From: Ignavibacteria bacterium | Lineage (GTDB): Bacteria > Bacteroidota > Ignavibacteria > Ignavibacteriales > Melioribacteraceae | Reading direction: 5' to 3' | Assembly (NCBI GenBank): GCA_027347805.1 | Contig: DAIEQP010000286.1 | Span: forward strand, 1 to 12,267 | Length of the DNA stretch: 12,267 nt | Shown here: piece after piece, positions 7,288-12,267 of the stretch | Layout: each line of letters opens with the position of its first letter | Numbering within the stretch: position 1 is the first letter of the stretch | Position numbers and translations under genes: made by a program | The notes under the pieces: model-generated | Seen by the model: only the letters and a program-made list of their open reading frames with translations | Database searches by the model: none | Told to the model about the DNA's origin: nothing

Positions 7288-8075
7288 CAGATTAAACACC
7301 ATTCAATAAATTCTTTTGTATTCTTCACAAGATTATCCGATTTCATAAAATGCTCACCTACAAGAAGAGCGTTAACAGGCACAGATTTTAATGTATCAAG
7401 ATCTTTTCTTGTCTTGATACCGCTTTCCGAAACTAGCGTAACATGTGCTGGAATATTTTCTCTCAACTCAATTGTTGTATCAAGAGAAACATCAAATGTT
7501 TCCAAATTCCGGTTGTTAACACCTATTAAATCATTTGCAGTGAAATTTATTTTATCCAGCTGAGAGCCGGAATGAAGTTCAAGCAGAACATCAAGTCTGC
7601 AATCATTTGCGGCAGAAGTTAATTCGTTAATCTGCGCTGCGGATAAAGCTTCGGCAATTAAGAGAATCGCATCGGCGCCATTTGCCTTTGCTTCAAAAAC
7701 CTGGTATTCATCAATTATAAAATCTTTTCTGAGCAGGGGAATCGATTTAATTGATGCTATATCATTCAGGTAACTGATATTCCCCTGGAAAAAATTCTGA
7801 TCGGTTAAAACAGAAATTGCATCAACCCCGCAGTTCATATATGTCTCAGCAATTTTCATATAATTAAAATTTTCAATCAATATTCCTTTTGAAGGGCTTG
7901 CCTTCTTAATCTCTGCTATAACCGCAAGTCTGCTTTTCTGATTAAGCGCATTCTTGAATCCAAGAGGTGAAGCAGAAAAATATTTTTCTTCACTGAAAGA
8001 GTTAAGTGTGCGGTACTGACGCAGTTTTTTAACTTCATCTTTCTTCACTTCAAGAATTTCTGTTAAAAAATTCAT
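7287..8075 (-). CDS. trpC: Indole-3-glycerol phosphate synthase
   Basis: The 262-residue TIM-barrel enzyme closes the indole ring, converting CdRP to indole-3-glycerol phosphate with loss of CO2 and water. The signature IAEIKKASPSKG (53-64) contains the catalytic Glu and Lys. LLRKDFIIDEYQV (114-126) supplies the second catalytic lysine, GADAILLIAE follows, and VNNRNLETF (186-194) and SESGI (216-220) complete the active site. Its ATG overlaps the trpD stop by 4 nt, and its own stop overlaps the trpF start by 1 nt, so it is translationally coupled on both sides. Confidence 0.96.
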   Translation of the reverse strand: MNFLTEILEVKKDEVKKLRQYRTLNSFSEEKYFSASPLGFKNALNQKSRLAVIAEIKKASPSKGILIENFNYMKIAETYMNCGVDAISVLTDQNFFQGNISYLNDIASIKSIPLLRKDFIIDEYQVFEAKANGADAILLIAEALSAAQINELTSAANDCRLDVLLELHSGSQLDKINFTANDLIGVNNRNLETFDVSLDTTIELRENIPAHVTLVSESGIKTRKDLDTLKSVPVNALLVGEHFMKSDNLVKNTKEFIEWCLI

Positions 8076-9094
8076 TTATGTTTTTCTCCAAAGGATTTTA
8101 AAGCCATTAATTTACCATAAGCATTACCTGAAATAATCGATTCTTCTGCAGCGGCTTTGCAGACAAGCAGATTATCCGAGTAGCCTGATGTATGAATTGC
8201 TACGGCAGCATTTGCAACAATTACATTAAAAATATCACCCTTGGTTTTGTTTTTAAAAACCGAAAGTATCATCTCGGCATTCTTTTCAGTTGAATCACTC
8301 TGCAGGGAGGAAATATCAACAGGAGCAAAACCGAATGTAGCGGAATCTATATAATAGTTTTTAGTATCGTTTCCCTTATTGTGCTCAAATATATTCGTGG
8401 GGGCAGTTAAAGAAACTTCATCTAGGCAGTTATCTGTGCAAAGGAATAAAACTCTCTCCATATCAAGATATTTGGAAGCTTCCGCCATTAGATAAGCTGT
8501 TTTATCATTAAATACACCTACCATTTGTTTTTTTGTACCGGCAGGATTTGTAAGCGGTCCCAGTATATTAAAAATAGTTTTCATTCCTAATTCACGGCGG
8601 ACTTCAGCTGCATATTTCATTGCCGGATGATAAAGGGGCGCGAATAAAAATGTAATTCCAATTTCATTCAATGCAGCCTCGGCAAGTGAAGGGGAAAGAT
8701 TAATATTAATTCCTAAATGCGTTAGAACATCGGCGCTTCCGCTTCTGCTTGAAACAGATTTGTTGCCATGTTTTGCAACATTAATTCCGGTGCCTGCAAC
8801 AACAAATGCAGATGCGGTTGAAATATTAAATGTATTCGATCCGTCACCGCCTGTTCCGCAGACATCAATTGTATCGGGGCTGTAGGATTTAATCTTTACA
8901 CTTTTATCTCTCATAGCTTTAACAAACCCGGCAACTTCTTCAGGAGTTTCTCCCTTTGTTCTTAACGCAAGAAGGAAGCCGGCAATTAAAGAATTGTTGC
9001 ATTCGCCATTCATAATGTGAGTCATTACATTGAATGATTCATCCACAGAGAGATTTTCTCCGGCAGCAATTTTTTCTATATAATTTTTAATCAT
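8072..9094 (-). CDS. trpD: Anthranilate phosphoribosyltransferase
   Basis: The 340-residue enzyme transfers the phosphoribosyl group of PRPP to anthranilate. The PRPP-binding glycine loop is VCGTGGDGSNTFNIST (78-93), followed by the KHGNKSVSSRSGSADVL segment (108-124), both diagnostic of the TrpD fold. The small N-terminal helical domain is complete (IEKIAAGENLSVDES). It is a stand-alone protein of standard length, not fused to TrpG as in E. coli. Its ATG overlaps the trpG stop by 4 nt (ATGA). Confidence 0.97.
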   Translation of the reverse strand: MIKNYIEKIAAGENLSVDESFNVMTHIMNGECNNSLIAGFLLALRTKGETPEEVAGFVKAMRDKSVKIKSYSPDTIDVCGTGGDGSNTFNISTASAFVVAGTGINVAKHGNKSVSSRSGSADVLTHLGININLSPSLAEAALNEIGITFLFAPLYHPAMKYAAEVRRELGMKTIFNILGPLTNPAGTKKQMVGVFNDKTAYLMAEASKYLDMERVLFLCTDNCLDEVSLTAPTNIFEHNKGNDTKNYYIDSATFGFAPVDISSLQSDSTEKNAEMILSVFKNKTKGDIFNVIVANAAVAIHTSGYSDNLLVCKAAAEESIISGNAYGKLMALKSFGEKHK

Positions 9095-9657
9095 AACGCT
9101 AACCAGTTTTTAATTAATTGATCACCGACATTTGTAAGTATCGATTCAGGATGAAATTGTATTCCTTCAATCGGGTAAGTTTTATGGCGGACACCCATAA
9201 TTATTCCATCTTCACTTTCAGATGAAATTTCCAGTTCAGCAGGCAGATTATTCTTTTCAATAATTAATGAATGATACCTGCCGGCATTAAATCCCTGTTC
9301 AATGTCTTTATAAATAGTTTTATGATCATGCAGAACAGAAGATGATTTACCATGCATAAGGTAGGGGGCGTTCGTAACAACCGCGCCGAAGCAGTAACCG
9401 ATTGTCTGATGACCAAGGCAGACTCCAAGAATCGGAATTTCTGCGCCAAGTTTTTTTATTACCTCCTGCGAAATGCCCGATTCCTCCGGCGTTCCGGGTC
9501 CGGGAGATATAACAATTTTATCTGGTTTCAGATTTCTAATTTCATCAACGGATATTTTATCATTCCTGACTACAATTATATCTTCAGTGAATTTTCCGAT
9601 TAACTGAACAAGATTGTATGTGAATGAATCGTAATTATCTATCACCAAGATTTTCAT
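9091..9657 (-). CDS. trpG: Anthranilate synthase glutaminase subunit
   Basis: The 188-residue class I glutamine amidotransferase supplies ammonia to TrpE. The catalytic triad is visible as Cys80 in GVCLGHQ and His169/Glu171 in FHPES; the oxyanion loop SPGPGTPEESG is at 51-61. I start at the ATG at 9657-9655; the open frame extends one codon further to a TTG that is not needed. A GAGG Shine-Dalgarno site lies about 6 nt upstream, inside the end of trpE, with which trpG overlaps by 23 nt. This subunit may also serve 4-amino-4-deoxychorismate synthase (PabA role), as in many bacteria; no pab genes are in the window. Confidence 0.96.
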   Translation of the reverse strand: MKILVIDNYDSFTYNLVQLIGKFTEDIIVVRNDKISVDEIRNLKPDKIVISPGPGTPEESGISQEVIKKLGAEIPILGVCLGHQTIGYCFGAVVTNAPYLMHGKSSSVLHDHKTIYKDIEQGFNAGRYHSLIIEKNNLPAELEISSESEDGIIMGVRHKTYPIEGIQFHPESILTNVGDQLIKNWLAL

Positions 9658-11116
9658 CAATTACCTCAGCAAGTTTAAGTGCGCTAATTAAAACAGCGGA
9701 TTTATTTTTTATTTCTTTCAATTCAAGTTCCGGTCTGCTGTCTGCAACAATACCGGCGCCGGCCTGCCAGTAAATTTTATCTTTTGTTACAAACAGGGTT
9801 CTTATTGCAATACACAAATCGAGGTTGCCGTTAAAATCTATATATCCTGCCGCGCCGGCATAAACACCTCTTTTAGTATTTTCAAAACCGTTTATTAATT
9901 GTATAGCTCTGATTTTGGGAGCCCCGCTTACAGTGCCGGCAGGGAAGGATGCTTTCAATGCATCGATGCAGTCTTTATTTTCATCAAGAATTCCCTCAAC
10001 GCGGCTTACAATATGCATTACATGAGAGAATCTGTTGACTCTCATCTGCTCGCTTATTCTAACTGTTCCAAGTTTGCTGATTCTTCCAAGATCATTTCTT
10101 GCCAGATCAACCAGCATTGTATGTTCCGCAATTTCCTTCGGATCGGCCAGCAAATTCTTTTCAAGCTGAATATCCTCTTCCTCAGTTTTTCCTCTTCTTC
10201 TTGTTCCCGCAATAGGAAGAATCTCTGCTTTGCCATTCTTTACTTTAAGAAGATCTTCAGGTGATGTGCCTATAACTTTAAATCCATCTTCAAATTCCAT
10301 GAAGTACATGTACGGGGAAGGATTAATCATTCTTAAAGCGCGGTAAACATTAAACGGGTCGCCTGAATAATCCGCGTTAAATCTTTTTGATAGAACAATC
10401 TGGAAAATATCTCCCGCATAAATATTTTTTTTGCTCTCTTCCACCAAAGCGCAGAATTCTTTTTCTTCAGCCTCAGTTAATTTTTGTGGAGAGGAACTGA
10501 AATCGGAAAGGTGGTGAACCGGTCTGCTTAATAATTCTTTTAACTGCTTTAATTCTTTTTTTGCTTTTGTATAGCTTTCACTGCAGTCGGTTTTTTCATC
10601 GCAGTCAACATTTGTTATAAGAATAATTTGATGCTTGAAGTGATCGAATACAATAATCGTTTTATACAATCCCAGAATTGTATCGGGAGAAATACCTTTT
10701 TCTTTATTGTTATATGGAATTACATCTTCAATAAGTGAAATGTTGTCGAAACCGATAAATCCAACCAGTCCGCCGGTAAAGTAGGGAAGATCATCAATTA
10801 CGGGATGATGAAATTCATTTATTCTCTCCTGGAGGTAATCGAATATATTGCCGGTTAGTTTTCCGGATGTTCCGTTTTTCTTAATTGTAATATCAAAATG
10901 TTCATTTGTTATTACTTCTACAGGATCGACACCGATAAATGAGTAGCGGGCGAGGCGGCCGATTCCCTCAACCGATTCCAGCAGGAAAGATATTTTTTCA
11001 CTGCTTCTTACTTTTAAATATGCAGTAACCGGAGTCAGCAGGTCGGCTGCAATTCTTTCGTAAACAGGAACGATTCTGTATTCTTTAGCAAGTTCGCAAA
11101 ATTTTTCTAATGTCAT
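9635..11116 (-). CDS. trpE: Anthranilate synthase component I
   Basis: The 493-residue chorismate-utilising subunit makes anthranilate from chorismate and ammonia, the committed step. The N-terminal LLES motif (45-48) and NPSPYMYF (265-272) are the parts of the allosteric tryptophan pocket known from TrpE, so feedback inhibition is expected. The catalytic core shows PIAGTRRRG (301-309), DLARNDLGRIS (337-347), FPAGTVSGAPK (391-401) and QAGAGIVADS (451-460). These features favour TrpE over PabB or menaquinone/siderophore isochorismate synthases, as does its place at the head of a trp operon. The ATG is preceded by AAAGGA with a 6-nt spacer. It begins 18 nt after the U-run of the attenuator terminator, so its expression depends on read-through there. 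Confidence 0.97.
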   Translation of the reverse strand: MTLEKFCELAKEYRIVPVYERIAADLLTPVTAYLKVRSSEKISFLLESVEGIGRLARYSFIGVDPVEVITNEHFDITIKKNGTSGKLTGNIFDYLQERINEFHHPVIDDLPYFTGGLVGFIGFDNISLIEDVIPYNNKEKGISPDTILGLYKTIIVFDHFKHQIILITNVDCDEKTDCSESYTKAKKELKQLKELLSRPVHHLSDFSSSPQKLTEAEEKEFCALVEESKKNIYAGDIFQIVLSKRFNADYSGDPFNVYRALRMINPSPYMYFMEFEDGFKVIGTSPEDLLKVKNGKAEILPIAGTRRRGKTEEEDIQLEKNLLADPKEIAEHTMLVDLARNDLGRISKLGTVRISEQMRVNRFSHVMHIVSRVEGILDENKDCIDALKASFPAGTVSGAPKIRAIQLINGFENTKRGVYAGAAGYIDFNGNLDLCIAIRTLFVTKDKIYWQAGAGIVADSRPELELKEIKNKSAVLISALKLAEVIDENLGDR

Positions 11117-11133
11117 AATTAATCCTTTAAAGC

Positions 11134-11166
11134 AAAAAACCCTTCTCAGTGATCTAAGAAGGGTTT
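11134..11166 (-). terminator. trp attenuator: intrinsic terminator before trpE
   Basis: Read on the minus strand, AAACCCTTCTTAG (11166-11154) pairs with CTGAGAAGGGTTT (11149-11137), 13 bp with one G-T wobble and the tetraloop ATCA. It ends in a run of six T (11139-11134), three of them in the stem. This is a strong intrinsic terminator between the trp promoter and trpE. It starts 29 nt after the leader-peptide stop. Together with the leader ORF and the competing strand at 11196-11203 it forms a complete attenuator. Confidence 0.88.
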
Positions 11167-11203
11167 GATTTTATTCAAATTTATTTAAATTATTTTCACT
11201 GAG
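11145..11203 (-). promoter_or_regulatory. Predicted antiterminator pairing of the trp leader
   Basis: CTCAGTGA (11203-11196 on the minus strand) is perfectly complementary to TCACTGAG (11152-11145), which forms the loop end and start of the 3' arm of the terminator. The upstream strand contains the stop codon of the leader peptide. A ribosome stalled on the Trp codons (11237-11226) leaves it free to pair and block the terminator. A ribosome that reaches the stop covers it and lets the terminator form. The pairing is seen in sequence; the mechanism is inferred. I found no separate 1:2-type hairpin. Confidence 0.65.
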
Positions 11204-11276
11204 CGGAACGAATATGAGAATTGTGCCACCACCACCAGTTGTTGTTTACAAGATTGCAGCTATATGTTTGATTCAT
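11196..11276 (-). CDS. trpL: trp operon leader peptide (four consecutive Trp codons)
   Basis: A 26-codon ORF on the minus strand between the trp promoter and the terminator upstream of trpE. Its centre reads NNNWWWWHNS, with four TGG codons in a row at 11237-11226 (residues 14-17), and it ends in SAQ and a TGA at 11198-11196. Four tandem Trp codons in such a short ORF directly before a terminator and trpE is the classic arrangement of a ribosome-sensed attenuator. A second in-frame ATG lies 9 nt upstream (11285, adding MKN). From there the peptide would be 29 residues, starting about 8 bases after the -7 box and thus nearly leaderless. There is no clear Shine-Dalgarno site for either start. 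The peptide itself is not expected to have a function beyond reporting charged tRNA-Trp. Confidence 0.9.
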   Translation of the reverse strand: MNQTYSCNLVNNNWWWWHNSHIRSAQ

Positions 11277-11293
11277 GTTTTTCATTCTGGGGG

Positions 11294-11324
11294 CAAAGAT
11301 ATAAATGAATAGATGGTTTGTCAA
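11294..11324 (-). promoter_or_regulatory. trp operon promoter TTGACA-17-TATCTTTG
   Basis: On the minus strand TTGACA (11324-11319) is followed after 17 bases by TATCTTTG (11301-11294), a perfect TAnnTTTG -7 box. Transcription should start near 11289-11286, at or just before the first leader ATG (11285). It is the strongest promoter in the window by consensus and the only one seen for the seven trp genes. I saw no obvious repressor palindrome overlapping it. Confidence 0.85.
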
Positions 11325-11336
11325 GTGCGGGGATGT

Positions 11337-11362
11337 AAAGATGTAATGGCTTTGCCATGATA
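11337..11362. repeat. Palindrome family A, copy 1 (diverged)
   Basis: AAAGATGT followed by the small palindrome ATGGC-TTT-GCCAT (11346-11358) and ATA. It shares the AAAGATGT lead and general layout with copies 2 and 3, but the stem sequence differs. It lies just upstream of the -35 box of the trp promoter. Confidence 0.45.
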
Positions 11363-11375
11363 AAGAATTACAAAG

Positions 11376-11398
11376 ATGTCACGGTTCTACCGTAACAT
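11376..11398. repeat. Palindrome family A, copy 2
   Basis: ATGTCACGGT-TCT-ACCGTAACAT: arms of 10 bases with one mismatch and a 3-base centre, preceded by AAAG. It is nearly identical to copy 3 at 12052-12074 and, like it, is followed within about 40 bases by a CCCGC hairpin. Confidence 0.7.
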
Positions 11399-11437
11399 AG
11401 GAATCATTCTTCAAAATATTTCTCTTTTACTTTTCTT

Positions 11438-11454
11438 CCCGCAAAGAGCGCGGG
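11438..11454. repeat. CCCGC-AAAGAGC-GCGGG hairpin, copy 1
   Basis: A 5-bp GC stem around AAAGAGC, preceded by TTTACTTTTCTT. The same block recurs at 12106-12124 with a 6-bp stem. Together with family A upstream it makes a composite unit present twice. Confidence 0.7.
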
Positions 11455-11684
11455 ATCTACACTTCGTTTCGACTTGAAAGAAAAGAAAAAAAATTATTCG
11501 TTCACCTTTTCTTCTCGAAGGAAAGGTGCCCCGTAGACAACACGGTGCAGGTAAAAGAAGGTTGCACTTAAAAAGAATTGCTAAATCGTCACTTCGTTCC
11601 GGGAAGAAAAATAATTTTCGACCGCTTTTATTTTATAAGAAAATGCGGGACTCATATTTTTCTTCTGATCCTTCACTCCGTTCC

Positions 11685-11743
11685 GATTTTTAACGCAATT
11701 CTTTTAATGTGCAGAAGAGCAAAAACAAAATCTGAATTTGAGG
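11685..11743. repeat. 59-bp direct repeat, copy 1
   Basis: Starts GATTTTTAACGCAATTC and ends TCTGAATTTGAGG. It matches the copy at 11781-11839 at 56 of 59 positions by eye. The start-to-start distance is 96 bp, a multiple of three, so any frame through it yields a repeated peptide. That explains an open frame here without implying a gene. Confidence 0.85.
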
Positions 11744-11780
11744 CCGGGGAAAAGATAAAAGACAAAACAAATACAAATAG

Positions 11781-11839
11781 GATTTTTAACGCAATTCTTT
11801 TAATGTGCAGAAAAGAAAAACCAAAATCTGAATTTGAGG
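11781..11839. repeat. 59-bp direct repeat, copy 2
   Basis: Second copy of the block at 11685-11743, with three substitutions in the A-rich middle and no indels. The 37 bases between the copies are A-rich and unrelated. Confidence 0.85.
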
Positions 11840-11858
11840 ACTAAAGAAAAATAAAAAC

Positions 11859-11963
11859 AGTCCCGGAGGGACGACATATTGGTAGAAAATATAAATAATG
11901 AAAACCAATGAGTTCCATAGGAACGACACAGAATTTAATGAGTTATGTGCCGCTCCTACGGAG
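11859..11963. repeat. GTCCC/GCTCC palindrome module, copy 1
   Basis: Contains three 13-base palindromes: GTCCC-GGA-GGGAC (11860-11872), GTTCC-ATA-GGAAC (11912-11924) and, in the opposite orientation, GCTCC-TAC-GGAGC (11952-11964). Each forward unit continues as GACA(T/C)A, and the reversed one is preceded by TATGTGCC, so units 2 and 3 form a larger inverted repeat around GAATTTAATGAGT. The whole module recurs at 12162-12267. Confidence 0.85.
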
Positions 11964-12001
11964 CTCAATATGTTTAAAATATAAGATGCTACCGATGTAT
12001 C

Positions 12002-12014
12002 GCTCCTATGGAGC
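12002..12014. repeat. Isolated reversed GCTCC palindrome unit
   Basis: GCTCC-TAT-GGAGC followed by TAATATG, the same type as the reversed unit at 11952-11964 (followed there by TCAATATG). It is a single unit between the two modules. Confidence 0.7.
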
Positions 12015-12051
12015 TAATATGAATTATGTCTTAGGATTTATGATTTTAAAG

Positions 12052-12074
12052 ATGTCACGGTCCTACCGTGACAT
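12052..12074. repeat. Palindrome family A, copy 3 (perfect)
   Basis: Arms ATGTCACGGT and ACCGTGACAT are perfectly complementary over 10 bases with a CCT centre, preceded by AAAG as in copies 1 and 2. It could form a stable hairpin in RNA or single-stranded DNA. Confidence 0.8.
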
Positions 12075-12105
12075 AAAATGTATCTTTCTTCTTTACTTTT
12101 CTTGG

Positions 12106-12124
12106 CCCCGCAAAGAGCGCGGGG
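12106..12124. repeat. CCCCGC-AAAGAGC-GCGGGG hairpin, copy 2
   Basis: A 6-bp GC stem around AAAGAGC, preceded by TTTACTTTTCTTGG. It repeats the block at 11438-11454 and again follows a family A palindrome, here by 31 bases. Confidence 0.75.
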
Positions 12125-12161
12125 TAAACTCCAGTTCAAGTCTGCAAAGAAAAATAAAAAA

Positions 12162-12267
12162 AGTCCCGGAGGGACGACATATTGGTAGAAAAATATAGCA
12201 AAGAAATAATTATGAGTCCCAGAGGGACGACACAGAATTTAATGAGTTATGTGCCGCTCCTACGGAG
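12162..12267. repeat. GTCCC/GCTCC palindrome module, copy 2 (cut by window edge)
   Basis: Near-duplicate of 11859-11963. It has GTCCC-GGA-GGGAC (12163-12175), an A-rich diverged spacer, GTCCC-AGA-GGGAC (12216-12228), then the same CGACACAGAATTTAATG and reversed GCTCC-TAC-GGAG unit ending at the edge. The middle palindrome has changed both arms together relative to copy 1 (GTTCC/GGAAC to GTCCC/GGGAC), which keeps the stem. Confidence 0.85.

Larger units (their letters stand above)
11337..12267. repeat. Gene-free mosaic of palindromic and direct repeats
   Basis: About 930 bp between the trp promoter and the right edge with no credible gene. It is an ordered mosaic: two ATGTxACGG-type palindromes, a CCCGC hairpin, a CACCTTT...AAAGGTG hairpin (11503-11528), a 59-bp direct repeat in two copies, a GTCCC/GCTCC palindrome module, another ATGTCACGG palindrome plus CCCGC hairpin, and a second GTCCC/GCTCC module cut by the edge. 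Phrases such as CACTTCGTT and CCGTTCCG also recur. Short open frames on both strands exist only because stop codons are missing from the repeats. No transposase is present. This resembles a landing zone for non-autonomous or REP-like intergenic repeats. Confidence 0.8.

Noticed and set aside
7288..7302. Upstream ATG of trpF (five extra residues)
   Set aside because: It gives a 16-nt overlap with trpC and an N-terminus longer than usual; the TGATG junction at 7287 matches the coupling style of the operon.
11117..11293. T-box riboswitch or TRAP-type control of trp
   Set aside because: There is no T-box-like conserved stretch and no series of regularly spaced GAG/UAG triplets before the terminator. 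The tandem Trp codons explain the region better.
11578..11844. Open frame of 88 codons on the + strand
   Set aside because: It is carried by the 59-bp direct repeat whose 96-bp period is a multiple of three. It has no ribosome binding site, low-complexity lysine-rich content and no signal of a folded protein.
11786..11968. Open frame of 60 codons on the - strand
   Set aside because: It overlaps the same repeats, with no start context and compositionally biased residues.
11908..12198. Open frame of 96 codons on the + strand
   Set aside because: It runs through the GTCCC/GCTCC palindromes, the family A palindrome and the CCCGC hairpin; the peptide is a translation of repeats.
11859..12267. 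CRISPR-like array
   Set aside because: The repeats are short palindromes in both orientations with irregular spacing and repeated spacers; there are no cas genes.

Overview
The window looks like chromosome from an AT-rich member of the Bacteroidota/Ignavibacteriota-Chlorobiota group, most plausibly an Ignavibacteria-like bacterium. Three things point this way. At least three promoter-like sites have a -7 box of the TAnnTTTG type instead of TATAAT (TATCTTTG twice, TATATTTA once). There is a small secreted fibronectin-III-like protein of a style common in that group. The right end carries dense GTCCC-NNN-GGGAC palindromic intergenic repeats. The taxonomic call is inference; no rRNA or other phylogenetic marker is present.

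Left part (1-4626, mostly + strand): the first codons of a divergent gene leave the left edge. Then come a MATE-family multidrug/metabolite exporter, a small secreted FN3-like protein, a Maf-type nucleotide pyrophosphatase, an E. coli-type NADP-dependent isocitrate dehydrogenase and an unrecognised four-helix membrane protein. These read as ordinary housekeeping or accessory genes in short transcription units.

Middle (4643-11324, - strand): a complete, tightly packed tryptophan biosynthesis operon, trpE-G-D-C-F-B-A. It encodes every step from chorismate to tryptophan, with ATGA or TGATG stop/start overlaps at most junctions. Upstream of trpE is a full attenuator control region too small for ordinary gene finding. 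It has a TTGACA-17-TATCTTTG promoter, a 26-codon (or 29-codon) leader ORF with four consecutive Trp codons, and an 8-nt antiterminator strand that overlaps the leader stop codon. That strand is complementary to the loop and 3' arm of a 13-bp terminator hairpin ending in a U-run just before trpE. This is the most interesting signal in the window: ribosome-sensed transcription attenuation of trp in this lineage.

Right end (about 11337-12267): some 0.9 kb without credible genes, built from several repeat families. These are ATGTCACGG-type palindromes, CCCGC-AAAGAGC-GCGGG hairpins, a 59-bp direct repeat, and a roughly 105-bp module of GTCCC/GCTCC palindromes present twice, the second copy cut by the window edge. 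Small ORFs there are translations of repeats and are not annotated as genes.
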